A stretch of 64,000 nt of DNA, taken from NCBI GenBank assembly GCA_965644315.1, contig CBFFRQ010000018.1:620001-684000 (forward strand), in the 5' to 3' direction. The notes beneath the pieces are model-generated. The model did no database searches, had not been told where the DNA came from, and saw only the letters and a list, made by a program, of their open reading frames with translations. Shown piece by piece: positions 10,345-20,388 of the stretch (position 1 is the first letter of the stretch; every line of letters begins with the position of its first letter). Both the position numbers and the translations under genes were made by a program. The DNA comes from Caecitellus pseudoparvulus (lineage: Eukaryota; Bigyra: Bicosoecida).

Positions 10345-11508
10345 TCACGCTGTGGAAGCCCCTGCCTCCTTTGCCGCCTCCTCTGCGTACTTGTAGTGCA
10401 GCTCATTGACGTCCACAGCCGCCATTTTGTGCCACCCATCGTCCTTAACCAAGTACACTGCGAAGGGGGGCAGGGGAGGAGAACGTTGGCACCCGCGCCT
10501 CGCACGCGTTTGTCTGCGGGGCACTACCGACCGTTGTTGACGCCACCGCTGGCCGCATCTCGGTGGGTAGCGTGGTAAATGGCCTTCTGTCCAAGCTCCA
10601 CTGCCTCCTCATCTGTGAGGTCCCAAGCGTACCCCACATCCAGCACGCCATATGCGTAGGTGGAGCCGGAGCCGACGGAGAAGTACGGCATGTCGTCTGA
10701 AGCCTGCAAGCGCGTGCCATCATTGTCCACGTAGTACAGCTGAGGGCCCTGCAAGGAAAGCGTGTGGGCTAGCGACTTTGGGAAGGTCACAGGCGCGGGA
10801 AGATGGCCACGCCAAACTTACGGTCTTGTCCCATCCCGTGATCATCGTGCCCACGGACAAGCCATAACCCTTGTACCGCAGCAGCATGTTACACAGCACC
10901 TTGCTGGCCGCAGCGACGCTGATGCGCTCCTTGTTCCTCAGCTCGTACAGTCGGCAGTGCACGCCCAAGTTGCGCTCCCAGTACGCGCAATCAGCGGCTC
11001 CCCCTGCCATGGTGCCCAGCAGGTACGGGTTGATCTCAATGATCTTCTTGACAGTCCCAGAAGCTGCAAGGCAGGCAAGGCGTGGGAGTTTTGATAGACT
11101 TGCCGGTGCAGTTGGCCTGTGGTGCACGGGGCCAGCCCATACCGATGTAGGCTCCTTGTGTCGAACGAGAGTCCACCGCAACCAAGACGCCTCCCTTGAA
11201 CTTGAACGCGAGGGTGGTCGTTCCCTTGGCAAACTTGATGTCATGTTCACCGTCAAGGTCCCCCTTGTACACGTCAAACTTCCGCGAGCAGTACGTCGCA
11301 GGCTGTGCAAGCAGGCACCGTTGCGCACACGTGCCGGGCATGACAGACGCCAGTGCGGACACCTGCTCAAACGCACTGAAGCCACGGCAGGCAGAGCAAA
11401 CGCTGTCTCCGTCCCAGGGGCCGAGAGCGACCCATCTGCAGCCATTGCAGCCGCAGAGCCTGCAGGCGCAGGCTTGATGGCTGCTTGCAGGTCGGCGGTG
11501 CTGAACAT
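10345..11508 (-). CDS. PSMB5: 20S proteasome subunit beta-5 (chymotrypsin-like)
   Basis: 287 residues in five exons: 11508-11377, 11302-11143, 11063-10822, 10748-10532, 10457-10345. The propeptide ends at '[13 protein letters not shown]', placing the catalytic Thr1. Then '[19 protein letters not shown]', '[19 protein letters not shown]', '[17 protein letters not shown]', '[16 protein letters not shown]' and '[13 protein letters not shown]' are all beta-5 hallmarks. Catalytic Asp, Lys and the GTMAGGA substrate-pocket loop are present. The exon 1/2 junction is the least certain (donor GTGCGT at 11376 chosen to keep frame). Divergent from MsrA. Confidence 0.95.
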
Positions 11509-11836
11509 GTCGTGTTGGCGTGGTTGACAGCCGTAACGCTGGCAACGCGAAGACTGCCCGCTCCACGCAGGCGGGTTTCTCGAGGCCGCGGGTGCGCAGT
11601 TGCCGAGGGGAAGACAGAAGGTCGCATGAGGAAAATTACGCTTGTGGGATTTGTGCGCGAGTGCGGGTTGGCTGGTGCTGAGTTGGAGCAAGCCGCAGCA
11701 GCAGCGTTTCACGAGAGACTGCTGGTGCTGTGCATGGGTGCTCACCCGGAAAGGCTCCGCTCAGCAGTGACCCTGAAGGACACAACTGTCTTGGCGCTCG
11801 AACACCACCTCGACTCCAATCTGAGCAACGTCGCTC
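11509..11836. promoter_or_regulatory. Divergent intergenic region, PSMB5 / MsrA
   Basis: 328 bp between the start codons of two divergent genes of protein-quality and oxidative-damage control; presumably carries both promoters. Open frames across it do not look coding. No named element seen. Confidence 0.35.
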
Positions 11837-12660
11837 ATGCGTGTTGTCTTTGCACTTCTTCTGGCCGCTTGTGCTGGCAGCGAATCCCTGCGCACAGAGC
11901 CAGATTACTCCTCCATCGCAATTCATCCCGAAGGAACGATGGCAGCAACTGAGGCAGCAAAGAAACTCGCAACGTTTGCGGCTGGCTGCTTTTGGGGAGT
12001 GGAGCTGACGTTCCAGCGCACCGCTGGCGTGCTGGCCACGGAAGTGCGTGTTGGGCAGCGCGCTGCGGAACTTGTGCCTTGGCATTCACCACGCTGCTCC
12101 CAAGCAGGTCGGGTACACGGGTGGAAAAGAGACTGCAAAGAACCCAACCTATGAGCAGGTATGCACTGGTTCCACTGACCATGCTGAGGCCGTGCGCATC
12201 GAGTTCGATGCTGAGAAGGTGACGTAAGTGGCGTGGAGGCTGGTCCTGGCGCAGAATCCGCGTGCTCAGCCTGGCTCCTGAGGCCCCCCTTACAGGTTCG
12301 CGGAGCTCCTGGACGTCTTCTTCGACAACCATGACCCTACAACCCTGAATGCGCAAGGCCCCGACGTGGGATCACAGTACCGCAGCGCAGTCTTCTACCA
12401 CGACGAGGAGCAGAAGGAGGCTGCCGAGGCTGCCATCAAGAAGTGGTCTGGGTCTTTCAGCAAGCCCATCGTGACACAGGTCCTCCCAGCCACCACTTGG
12501 TATGCTGCTGAAGACTACCACCAGAAGTACTTGGAGAAGAAGGGCCACGATGCGTGCGTGGCTGCTCACCGGCGTTTAGCAGCGTTGCCCTCGAACCGCA
12601 CGTACTTTTCGCCCATTGTGCAGATGCCCCTTGGCAAGCCGCAAGAAGAGCAGTCACTGA
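11837..12660 (+). CDS. MSRA: Peptide methionine-S-sulfoxide reductase A
   Basis: Reduces Met-S-sulfoxide in proteins with a catalytic Cys. 205 residues in four exons: 11837-12043, 12108-12223, 12296-12553, 12624-12660 (phases 0, 2, 2). Active-site '[12 protein letters not shown]', then '[21 protein letters not shown]' (continuous across exon 2), '[14 protein letters not shown]', '[15 protein letters not shown]' and '[19 protein letters not shown]' follow the family in order. The last exon supplies a C-terminal Cys that could be the resolving residue. Residues 1-16 look like a signal peptide ('[15 protein letters not shown]'), so secretory-pathway or organelle targeting is possible; an internal ATG at 11939 would give a cytosolic form. 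Confidence 0.9.
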
Positions 12661-12876
12661 TTGGTATTATCTCGCTGTGGGTTGGAGGACTGGGCTGCGC
12701 GCGGGGCAGTCTCAGCCCTAAGCCGGTGCTCGGCACCATCTTCGCAGAAGAAGGCTCAATGCAGCAATCGACACACTACACACCCCTCCTCACACACCTC
12801 ACGACATTCGTCTCAGTTCCCGTTGCTTGTAAGCAGGTACTGCTCTGTGTTCCCTCCCCTTCCCAACTCACTGACC

Positions 12877-13421
12877 ATGGTGTGTAGACCCCACATGTTC
12901 GGCAGGTGGAAGGATGAAGCATTTGTCACACCCGCCATGCTCCCCTGCCCAGGCTGCCCTCCGCAAGCTGGCCCCATTGGCTGACCGAGTGCTGGTGAAG
13001 CGCATCGTGCCAGAGCTCAAGGTATGTCGCCGCGTGTGGGCGGCAGTTCTTGCGTCTGCGGACATTGGTGCCCTGCCACATTCCGCAGTCTGTTGGCGGC
13101 ATCATTCTGCCTGAGACCCAGGCGAAGAAGAACGAAGGCGAAGTTGTCGCTGTGGGCCCTGGTGCTCTCTTGAAGGACGGCTCCCGCGCCCCCATTAGTG
13201 TGGAGGTCGGTGCTAAGGTGCGTCATCGCGCTGCTCTGTGTCAGCGTGTGAGGTGGCGCTGGGCCGTATTGCGCGCCAACACGCCCGCCCGCCTACGCCC
13301 TGAATGGTTGCAGGTACTGCTGCCCGAGTACGGTGGCACCAAGGTTGACCTGGGTGCTGATGGTGATGATGAGTTTGTCCTGTACCGAGATGACGACATC
13401 CTCGGAACTTTCGAGCGATGA
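12877..13421 (+). CDS. HSPE1: Chaperonin 10 (HSP10/GroES family)
   Basis: Co-chaperonin that caps the Cpn60 ring, normally in mitochondria or plastids. Core exons 12953-13021 ('LAPLADRVLVKRIVPELK'), 13089-13217 ('SVGGIILPETQAKKNEGEVV', 'GPGALLKDG', 'VEVGAK') and 13314-13421 ('VLLPEYGGTKVDL', 'EFVLYRDDDILGTFER'), all phase 0. The mobile loop 'GGIILPE' and the 'LLPEYGGTK' signature are intact. About 102 residues, the normal length. The first exon is uncertain. The simplest model is an ATG at 12877-12879 spliced directly to 12953, giving 'MAALRKLAPL'. An alternative first exon from 12757 cannot be excluded. Confidence 0.9.
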
Positions 13422-13429
13422 GGCAGGCT

Positions 13430-13896
13430 CAGCACAATGCACGCAGCGATTCTTGACATTCCTTGACCACCCACGCGGTCCCGTGACGTGAACATGCCCA
13501 AGCGAAAGTTGATCTCCTTTGCATGTAGCCTTGCTCTCGCCTGCGCTTCCAACTCTTCGATGAGAAGCGTCGGCAACGGAAGTCAGGCCGGCATGGGTGT
13601 CAAGCTCACACGAGAGCACAGACGCTAGGCACCGCCCACCTGGATGCCAAAATCGTAGCAGCCTTCTCAGTTTGTCCTTCGAGTTGGCCTTTCGTTCCGC
13701 CGTGCATTCTGTCACATTCTGCTTGGAGCATTGGGGATTGTTGCGTTGCAGCAGCGTTTTTGGCCCACCTGTAGTGAAGTCACTGGCAGAAGCCCAGTTC
13801 CCCGCTCGTGCAATTCCTGCCGACTCTCTGCAGCTGTAAGCGGTTCCACAAAGTACTTGAAATGCTCTTCTCCAACTCCCGACGCTGACGGTCCAT
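13430..13896 (-). CDS. Possible small minus-strand gene (uncertain)
   Basis: Three stretches on the minus strand read like coding sequence separated by GT...AG intervals: 'EEHFKYFVEPLTAAESRQEL' (about 13870-13770), 'AERKANSKDKLRRLLRFW' (about 13715-13640) and 'LIEELEAQARARLHAKEINF' (about 13570-13510). I could not join them into one confident model, find the stop, or recognise a family. The first stretch abuts the start of the plus-strand gene at 13895. It may be a small lineage-specific gene or chance. Confidence 0.22.
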
Positions 13897-14929
13897 GTTT
13901 GCGCAGGGGAACGTGAGGGCGTTCGTGGCAACTTCGAAGGACTCGCGGACATTTCTTCCAGCACCTGCAATGGCAGCACACGGGTGAGGGGCATGCGCTG
14001 GCATCGTGCCCAGCCTTCCTCAGCCAAGTAGGACTTTGACCTGGTCCTGCCTTCACAGAAGCGCTTCGCAGCGCCGTCAGCGGCCAGCCTCCGCAGGCCC
14101 TGGTGTGCAGCAGCGCAGCAGGTGGGTTGGGTGGCGCGGTGGGGACGGCCGGGCAGCCCCAGCGCGTAGTCACGCGGTACGCAACTCCCCCGACCACAGG
14201 CATGCATTGACCCCCCAGCGAAGGGAGCGCCTTGAACGTCTTCATGAAGAAGCCATCGGCGGCCGCCGCAGTGCCAAGCGAAACCAAGGAGGGGTGGACA
14301 GGCCCCAGTCTGCCAGTGCTGGCACAGGCAGTCTCTCCAAGTTGAAGGTGGGGCATTTGCGCACGACAAAGGGTCTCATGTCACCCCTGATCTACAAGAA
14401 ACCAGGCCAGCGCCGCAGAGAAAGTGGCGCGTCCAAGCCGGCAGAGAAGCAGAAAGGACTTGCCGGCGCGCGGCCTCCATCAGAACCTCGCCACCTCAGC
14501 GTCACGTCGGCACGCAGGATGGATGCAGAGGACAGCTCCACGTGGTGGGACATGCCCCACCACACTAGTGCTCGGGGTGATGGCGCGCCCATGCCGCAGT
14601 ACGTCATTCGAAACAGGCAATTGGCTCAGATTGACGCTGAGAGGCCGAAGGACCGCCAGGTCCGCCGGCGCTCTGACATTTCCCAGTTCTACCTTGACAG
14701 CACAGGGGGCGTTGATCGGTATGACGCAGCCACGATGCAGGCAGGCATTGCAGCTGGCGCCTTTAGGCGCCGACGCAGCGACATTGGGGTCATGAGCATG
14801 GAACTGGAGTTTGGGCACACTCGCCCCATGCAGCAGTCGCCTGGCAACACTGGCACGTTTCGACTGGGCGTCACCGACGTAAACCGGGCAGCCCACATGC
14901 CTGACATGGCCGCAGCGTGGGGGGATTAA
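13895..14929 (+). CDS. Hypothetical basic protein
   Basis: 293 residues in three exons: 13895-13983, 14059-14121, 14200-14929 (phases 2 and 2). The second intron (78 bp) could also be read through in frame. No family recognised. It is rich in Arg/Ser/Gln, with 'TPQRRERLERLHEEAIGGRR', 'LMSPLIYKKPGQRRRE', 'YVIRNRQLAQIDAERPKDR', and twice a similar short motif, 'RRRSDISQF' and 'RRRSDIGVM', which looks like a duplicated phosphorylatable RRRSDI box. No membrane segment or signal peptide. Convergent with thymidine kinase (52 bp between stops). Probably a disordered nuclear or cytoskeletal protein, but this is a guess. Confidence 0.55.
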
Positions 14930-14981
14930 AGCAGCACTTTGCTGTCGTGCCATGCAGCTATTGCCAATGCAGAAACTCTGT

Positions 14982-15644
14982 CTATCTGGCGCTCCACGCG
15001 CTGTGGCGCAGGGTGGGCGGACTGTGGTGCTCCGCACACGCTGGCTGGTACATGTCCAAGTCCCCCACGAGGACCTGTTCAGAAGCTTCATCAGGGGACT
15101 GGCAGAGGCGCTGGGTGAAACGCGCGGGCCTGTTGCACGGCCCGGAGGCGGTGCCTTTCGTGCAGGCCGCGGCCAGGCGATGGGCGTGTGTGTGCAGGCC
15201 AGCCACCTGCCCAACCGGCAAGTCTTGCAGAAGCTTGAAAACGTCTTCCGTTTGCCCGAAGGGCTCTCCCTTGTAGTCATAGTCAAGGCCCGCCAGCAGC
15301 AAGGAGTGCTGGCAACTTGGCTGGAGCAGCAGCTTCGCGAATGGCAGGAGGTCAGGGAAGAACTGGGCTTCGTCCACCACAAACAGGACCGGGTGGGACG
15401 CACGCAGCGCCGCCCGGGCGGCAGGAAGCAGCTCTTGTGTCGTTTGTGCTGGAAGCTCCAACCCAGCTCTGGATCGAATGCTCGTCGTGGCTCCTGCCCA
15501 GCGCGTGTCCAGCCCGCTCTTCAGGCCAAGCACCGTCGAAAAGCTGGGACCCAGCAAGGCCGCGCCAGCGAGCAGGGCAGTGGATTTTCCGGAAGCCATG
15601 GGCCCTGTAAACAATGCCACACTTCGGTGGCTCGCGGAGCTCAT
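14982..15644 (-). CDS. TK1: Thymidine kinase (TK1 type)
   Basis: Phosphorylates thymidine in the dTTP salvage pathway. 220 residues, intronless. P-loop 'FTGPMASGKST'; 'LKSGLDTRW' and 'TTSIRSRAGLELPA' correspond to the family's LK...DxR and substrate loop; 'LFVVDEAQFFPDL' supplies the catalytic Glu; 'LLLAGLDYDYKGEPFG' and 'ARFTQRL' complete the signature. The lasso/zinc region is unusual: 'TASGPC' stands where TK1 has TAVCMEC, so one Cys is missing, while 'YQPACAEHH' keeps a C-x2-H pair. Cytosolic by family precedent. Confidence 0.87.
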   Translation of the reverse strand: MSSASHRSVALFTGPMASGKSTALLAGAALLGPSFSTVLGLKSGLDTRWAGATTSIRSRAGLELPAQTTQELLPAARAALRASHPVLFVVDEAQFFPDLLPFAKLLLQPSCQHSLLLAGLDYDYKGEPFGQTEDVFKLLQDLPVGQVAGLHTHAHRLAAACTKGTASGPCNRPARFTQRLCQSPDEASEQVLVGDLDMYQPACAEHHSPPTLRHSAWSAR

Positions 15645-15846
15645 GCTGAATGGTCAGTGCAGCGTTCACAGGTGGCGCAGAGTGACCCTTTATGGTCCCG
15701 GAAATCCTGCAATTTCCGCAGAAATACTGTGCGGCACTGACTCCCACCCAGGGGCCATGCATTTGACAGATCTTAAGGCAGCACAGAACAGATCACGCTG
15801 TGTACACACAATGCTGGGCCATCTGGGTGGAGAAAGATTGCCCGGC

Positions 15847-16444
15847 TCACCGAATCGACTCAGGCTGCAAGTTGTCCTGCCTCATGCGCTGTCGAAGCTC
15901 CGCGGCCGTGTCTTCAAAGAGCGCAGCTTCGCGCTTACGTTGCAATGCCTGCGAGGGGCGCAAGAACGTTGGCTTTCAGCAGGGCCCTGTGCAGCCCCTC
16001 ACACGCAGTGCACGCACGTGCAACTTTGAGATGATTTCCTCCCGCTCTTCCTCCAGCTGCAGTCTAACATTTGGGGGAATGGCAACTGGCACCACTTCTC
16101 CATGGCGCTCCCTCTCCTTGAACTCGTTGACCATGTTATTCACCTGCATCCAGCACGTGTCGAGGCAGGTGGGTGTGCCCTGACACGCACTGCTGGCCAC
16201 CTGAGCCCACTTGCCATGGAGTCGTGCTCGGAAGCCCGCACCATCCAGCCGATTGCAATTCCTGCCGGGAGCATCACCATGCCTATGAAAAGAGGACAGT
16301 CGATTGAATCAGGACACCGCCTCAGGGGCCGAAGCAGTGCTTAGAGCTGCGCAATGACCACCCCCGGCACTCACCGACAGCAACCAAATACCGCAGCTGA
16401 GGGCTGGCCCGGGGAATGAATGCTCTGATCCACTCTGAATTCAT
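15847..16444 (-). CDS. Small membrane protein with C-terminal coiled coil, unknown
   Basis: Four-exon model 16444-16375, 16282-16242 (or to 16191), 16143-16018, 15948-15847; frame is kept in either variant (113 or 130 residues). The N-terminus 'MNSEWIRAFIPRASPQLRY' is amphipathic/basic. A hydrophobic helix 'LVAVGGMVMLPAGIAIGWM' follows, then a charged region 'NEFKERERHGEVVPVAIPP' and a helical, probably coiled-coil end ('LQLEEEREEIISKLHALQR', 'DTAAELRQRM'). Such an architecture suits a mitochondrial inner-membrane accessory protein, but no family is recognised. The exon 2 donor is ambiguous (GTGCGG at 16241 or GTGCGT at 16190, the latter giving a 47-bp intron). Confidence 0.5.
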
Positions 16445-16582
16445 GGTTGCCAGGAGAGCGAGCTGAGCTTCCGGGTGACATGTCCCGCCCTATGCTCCTG
16501 CTAGGGAGCCGGGGGTGTTCTCAAATGTGTGCAAACACCGTGCATTGCCGGCACCCGCCACGTAAGCTGCAGGCAAAGCACT

Positions 16583-19249
16583 TCACAGACCATTCCATTC
16601 GTCATCATCAGTTATGTCCCCTGCATCCATGGCAAAGCCAGTGCCAGCACTTGTGGCTGCTGGTGCAGCTGCAGCTGCCGCTGCAGATTGCTGGATGAGG
16701 TGCTGCCGCCTTGAATCCACTGCTGCCTGCGTGTCGGCCGCCGCAGAAGCAGCTGCTGGGGCATCCGCAACAGTCGGTGCGGGGGCACTGGGGGCTGCCA
16801 CAGCCCGGGCCGCCTCTGCCTCTCTGATACGAGCTGCCCGAGCTTCATCTTCAGCCTTGATTGTTGCGTCAGCAGCCGTTCGTTGTTCCAGCTTGCTGAA
16901 CAGGGTCTGGTCCAGCGCCGCAGTGCCCGCTTGCGCCGTCCCTGCCGCATCGGTGGCATCATCCCACCCATCCATGTCAAAACGGAACTCATCTGGCTCG
17001 AATGTGTCTGCAGCAGGCGCAGGTGCAGGTGCGGGGGCAGGGGCGGCTGGCGCTGGTGTCGGGGCCAGGTCCAGGGCATCATCCATAGCTGCTGCTAGCC
17101 CTGCGCCTGTCTCCGCCGCAGGAACCGGAGCCGGCGCTGAGTGTGCACCCGCTGGGATGCCCAAAGCAGTCGCGTACTGGGACATGCTGCTTTCACTACT
17201 GAATGGCTGTGCAGCGGGGGTCGGCTGCAGAGCTGCCGCCTTGGGAGGGGGCAGCTGGGCTGCCGCCCGCTTCGGCGCAGGTGCAGGAGCCGACGAGCGC
17301 CGAGAAGAGCCCGATGAGGTGGACTTCTTGGCCGGTGTGCGCTGCCGCTTTCGGGGGGCGCGCTTCTTGGGAGCATCGACGTACGGCACCGCCTTACCCA
17401 CGCATGGGTTGACATACTGCTGCAGGGCGCGGAGGGTGTCCGTGTCCATGGACGCCATGTCCAGCTCAATTTCCCCCGACTCCGGCACTTGCATGCGCTG
17501 CCGGACAAGGCGGACCACCTCCTCCATTTGGCTATCATTCAGTTGACCCACGTCGTTCGCCAGCTCTTGTTGTTCGCGCATGCTCAAGGGCTTGTTTGAG
17601 AGAACTTTGCCCGGCTGAGGCTGCGGGGCATGCGCGGCCGCTGGAGTGGTAGGCGTCGCAGCACCATTGTTACCAGCCACCATGGCTTGAAACGTGCTGA
17701 ACATGGTGGCCAGTTGAGAGGGGTCAGGTGGCCCATTGCCACCAACGCTGCTCATCATAGCCATCATCATGGCCATTTGCTGAGGGTCCATGCTGCCAGC
17801 CGCGGCCTGAGGAATGGAGGAGGGGAATGCTCCAGCGAGGGGTGCGGAGGCGAACGTGCCGCCAACAGATCCCGGCATGCTGCCTCCGTGCCCTGGGAAG
17901 CCGTCTCCACGGGCTTTCTTCGCAGAGGCCTGGGCTGCAGCCTCCTCTTCTCGCGCAGCACGCTCCCGCTTGCGGGACTTGGCATCGGCAGCAGCCTTGG
18001 CCTTGCGGGCCTTCTCTGCCCACTGCTCTTTGAGCTCTGCCATCTTCCTGCGGAACACTGCCTGTTCTTGCTCGGCCGCGGAGCGAGTGGGTGTGTTAAC
18101 GGGGTTGTACAGGATGGCGTTGCTGTAGATGAGCTCCATATCACGCTCAAAGTCTTCTGGGCCCTTGTAGTCGCCCCGCTTGATCTTGTCCTTCACTGTG
18201 CCATAGTCCATGGGGTGCTTGACGATGGTGAAGTAGTCAGGGATGTTCAAGGCCTCGGGGTCCACGGGCTCAGCAAAGAGGAACGCCTGCTTGGACTTGG
18301 ACATGGACTCCAACACGTTGAAACAGGCCCGGATCTCAGCTGTCATATCTGAGGAGAAGCCGATGGGCTCAGAGAGCCGCTTAGGAGCACTGCGCCGCCG
18401 CTGGGAGCGCGGCGCCGGAGAGAACTCCCCAGGGGATGGGCTGCGCCGGGGAGCTGCTGTCTTGTGCTTGGGCGGCATGACTTCGCCTTTCTTGTTTGGT
18501 CTGTTCGATGCGCGCATCATGGAGTACAAGCGCACCATGGCCATGTCACCGCTCGCTGGTGAAAACCACCCACGGAGTTGGAAGTCGCCATACCCATTTC
18601 GCCCTGCGCCGCGCAAGCCCGCCACAACGCCCGCAGACTCGGGGGGTTTGGGCGCGTCCACTGGCACCGGCCCCCCGAGCGCCACTACGTTTTCCTTCTC
18701 AAGAATTGTCAGGGTTTGAGTCGGGGCGGCTAGTTTGAAGTTCCCTGACACTGTGAAGATTACACCCGAGTGCTGTGCCCACTCTTCCGGCGTAGTGGGG
18801 CGCTCCAGCATGGCCTTGTCTCCCTCGTATTGGAAGGGGGACGTGACAACATCTCCTTGCACCATGCTCCACTGCCCCACCATGGAGGGCTTCCCCGCTG
18901 CATCCCACACCAACTTGCCGCTCATGTACGGTTTGACACCTGCCCGCTTCTCGTCAAATGGTGCATGCTTTGAAGGCGCCGCCAACGTGCTGATCAGCGC
19001 AGCCACATGCGCTGGCCAAGGCGCCGTAACAGGGGGTGGGCGTGCGATAGAGCTCCCCGCACTTGCTGCAGCGGGAGCGGCGGTCCCCGCTCCTGGGGCA
19101 GGGAGCGTGCCTGCTCCGCTTCCGGCGGATGAGGGGCCCGGACCACTGGTTGCCTGGAGTGGCTGCGCACTTGCTGCCGCAGTGGGCTGAGTAAGGGTAC
19201 CTGCAACGGTGCTGGGGGCTACTGGAACTGATGTGCTCTGGCTTTCCAT
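16583..19249 (-). CDS. BET-type bromodomain + NET domain chromatin protein with extra N-terminal domain
   Basis: Intronless, 888 residues. A Ser/Ala/Pro-rich start is followed at about 100-250 by a compact predicted domain ('YMSGKLVWDAAGKPSMVGQW', 'GVIFTVSGNFKL', 'GYGDFQLRGWFSPASGDM') not normally part of BET proteins. One bromodomain at about 310-410 has 'EALNIPDYFTIVKHPMDYGT', 'IYSNAILYNPVNTP'; the acetyl-lysine-binding Asn in 'YNPVNT' is present. A basic coiled segment ('KARKAKAAADAKSRKRERAA') and a NET domain at about 565-640 ('LSMREQQELANDVGQLND') follow. Then come a basic 'KKRAPRKRQRTPAKK' patch and a long Ala/Pro tail ending in the acidic 'DITDDDEWNGL'. One bromodomain plus NET resembles plant GTE proteins. 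Nuclear acetyl-histone reader by family precedent. Confidence 0.88.
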   Translation of the reverse strand: MESQSTSVPVAPSTVAGTLTQPTAAASAQPLQATSGPGPSSAGSGAGTLPAPGAGTAAPAAASAGSSIARPPPVTAPWPAHVAALISTLAAPSKHAPFDEKRAGVKPYMSGKLVWDAAGKPSMVGQWSMVQGDVVTSPFQYEGDKAMLERPTTPEEWAQHSGVIFTVSGNFKLAAPTQTLTILEKENVVALGGPVPVDAPKPPESAGVVAGLRGAGRNGYGDFQLRGWFSPASGDMAMVRLYSMMRASNRPNKKGEVMPPKHKTAAPRRSPSPGEFSPAPRSQRRRSAPKRLSEPIGFSSDMTAEIRACFNVLESMSKSKQAFLFAEPVDPEALNIPDYFTIVKHPMDYGTVKDKIKRGDYKGPEDFERDMELIYSNAILYNPVNTPTRSAAEQEQAVFRRKMAELKEQWAEKARKAKAAADAKSRKRERAAREEEAAAQASAKKARGDGFPGHGGSMPGSVGGTFASAPLAGAFPSSIPQAAAGSMDPQQMAMMMAMMSSVGGNGPPDPSQLATMFSTFQAMVAGNNGAATPTTPAAAHAPQPQPGKVLSNKPLSMREQQELANDVGQLNDSQMEEVVRLVRQRMQVPESGEIELDMASMDTDTLRALQQYVNPCVGKAVPYVDAPKKRAPRKRQRTPAKKSTSSGSSRRSSAPAPAPKRAAAQLPPPKAAALQPTPAAQPFSSESSMSQYATALGIPAGAHSAPAPVPAAETGAGLAAAMDDALDLAPTPAPAAPAPAPAPAPAADTFEPDEFRFDMDGWDDATDAAGTAQAGTAALDQTLFSKLEQRTAADATIKAEDEARAARIREAEAARAVAAPSAPAPTVADAPAAASAAADTQAAVDSRRQHLIQQSAAAAAAAPAATSAGTGFAMDAGDITDDDEWNGL

Positions 19250-20388
19250 GGTACGCTGCTAGGTCTAAGGGTACTCGAGCACAAAAGCTGTGAAAGCACG
19301 GAGGAAGGCGGTGCAAAGCTGCAGCGCCCCAACGCAAATCAGGAAACGAGCCCTCAAACGTGTAGCTAAATCACTGAATGTGCCTATGCACAGGCACATG
19401 CGCCGGCCTGGCTCCGGGACACGCCAGCTTGCCGTTGCTCAAACGGCGCCGTTAGAGTCCGCACTGCATCACAATTCCGCACACCACCACTCCTGCTGCA
19501 GACGCACGCTGCAGGCTCCCTTTGAAGCCCTGGCACTAATCAGCGACAGAAAGGCACACAACATGAACACACCTACTCCTGTGAGAAACATGCACCGCTG
19601 AGCTCAGCTGCGGAAGGTCGCACACGTGCCAAGTTCTGCGTGCTGACGGGCAAGCCCAGGGGAGCCTGGCCCGGGTCAGGAAGCAGGAGGACGGGTGGGC
19701 TGCCAAGGCAGCGCCGGCTGCTCAACTATTGGGTGGAGTGTGCTCGTGGCTGCCCCCGGGGTGCAAACATGTCTTCAACATTTTCGCACCCCACATTTCG
19801 CTCGGGCGATGGGTTGTAGCGGCGGGGGGCTTCGGCATGCGAACGCCACAAGTTTGCATCATTCACGGGACGCATTTATGAACACCTACATCATCGTTTG
19901 CCGTGCACGCTGCCATCCCGGACGGGGCAGTCACTTCCAAGACGCGAACCTTTGACAGACTTGTGATTTGCTACGTGAGTACATATCATTGTTTCAGCGA
20001 TGCTCGCACTTTCGGGCAGGCTTGCTGGACACATCCAACTTCCGCACCCCGCCCGGCTTTGTGTCCTGCTGCCCGGTGCCCGGTGCCCTGCACCAGAGTC
20101 GAGCAGTCAAACTTGACCGCTAGCGAGTTTATTGCTTGTCTGTTGCCACCAGTGTGAAGTAGCGTCGTGAGGCGCCACCACTGGCAGCTGCAGGCAACTT
20201 TGGAGCTGCCCTGCCTGGCTCTGGCTCTGGCGCATGTCTGTCGCTCTGCCCAGGGTGTCCGCGGCTCTTGTCGGGCAGCAACGCGCGGCCAATCTGCCTT
20301 TCTTCTCTCAGAACCCCGCACCGTGCCCGCACTACAGATCCGGAGCTTCGAGTGCCCCTTTGCCCTCTCATCCCTCCAACCCTTCACA
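19250..20388. other. Intergenic region without recognisable gene
   Basis: About 1.1 kb between the divergent BET and eL28 genes. Open frames here are short and compositionally unlike coding sequence. Presumably holds both promoters and the eL28 leader ('CCCTTCACA' just before the ATG). I see no tRNA, repeat or element. Confidence 0.4.

Noticed and set aside
12757-12887. Open continuation of MsrA past 12553 to 12887
   Set aside because: It would run into the cpn10 start and lacks similarity. Splicing at 12553/12624 gives a normal-length MsrA ending in a Cys-containing tail.
13293-14369. 358-codon minus-strand open frame
   Set aside because: Crosses the cpn10 last exon and the coding-like plus-strand exons. 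Only isolated parts look coding; kept only as a low-confidence possible small gene.
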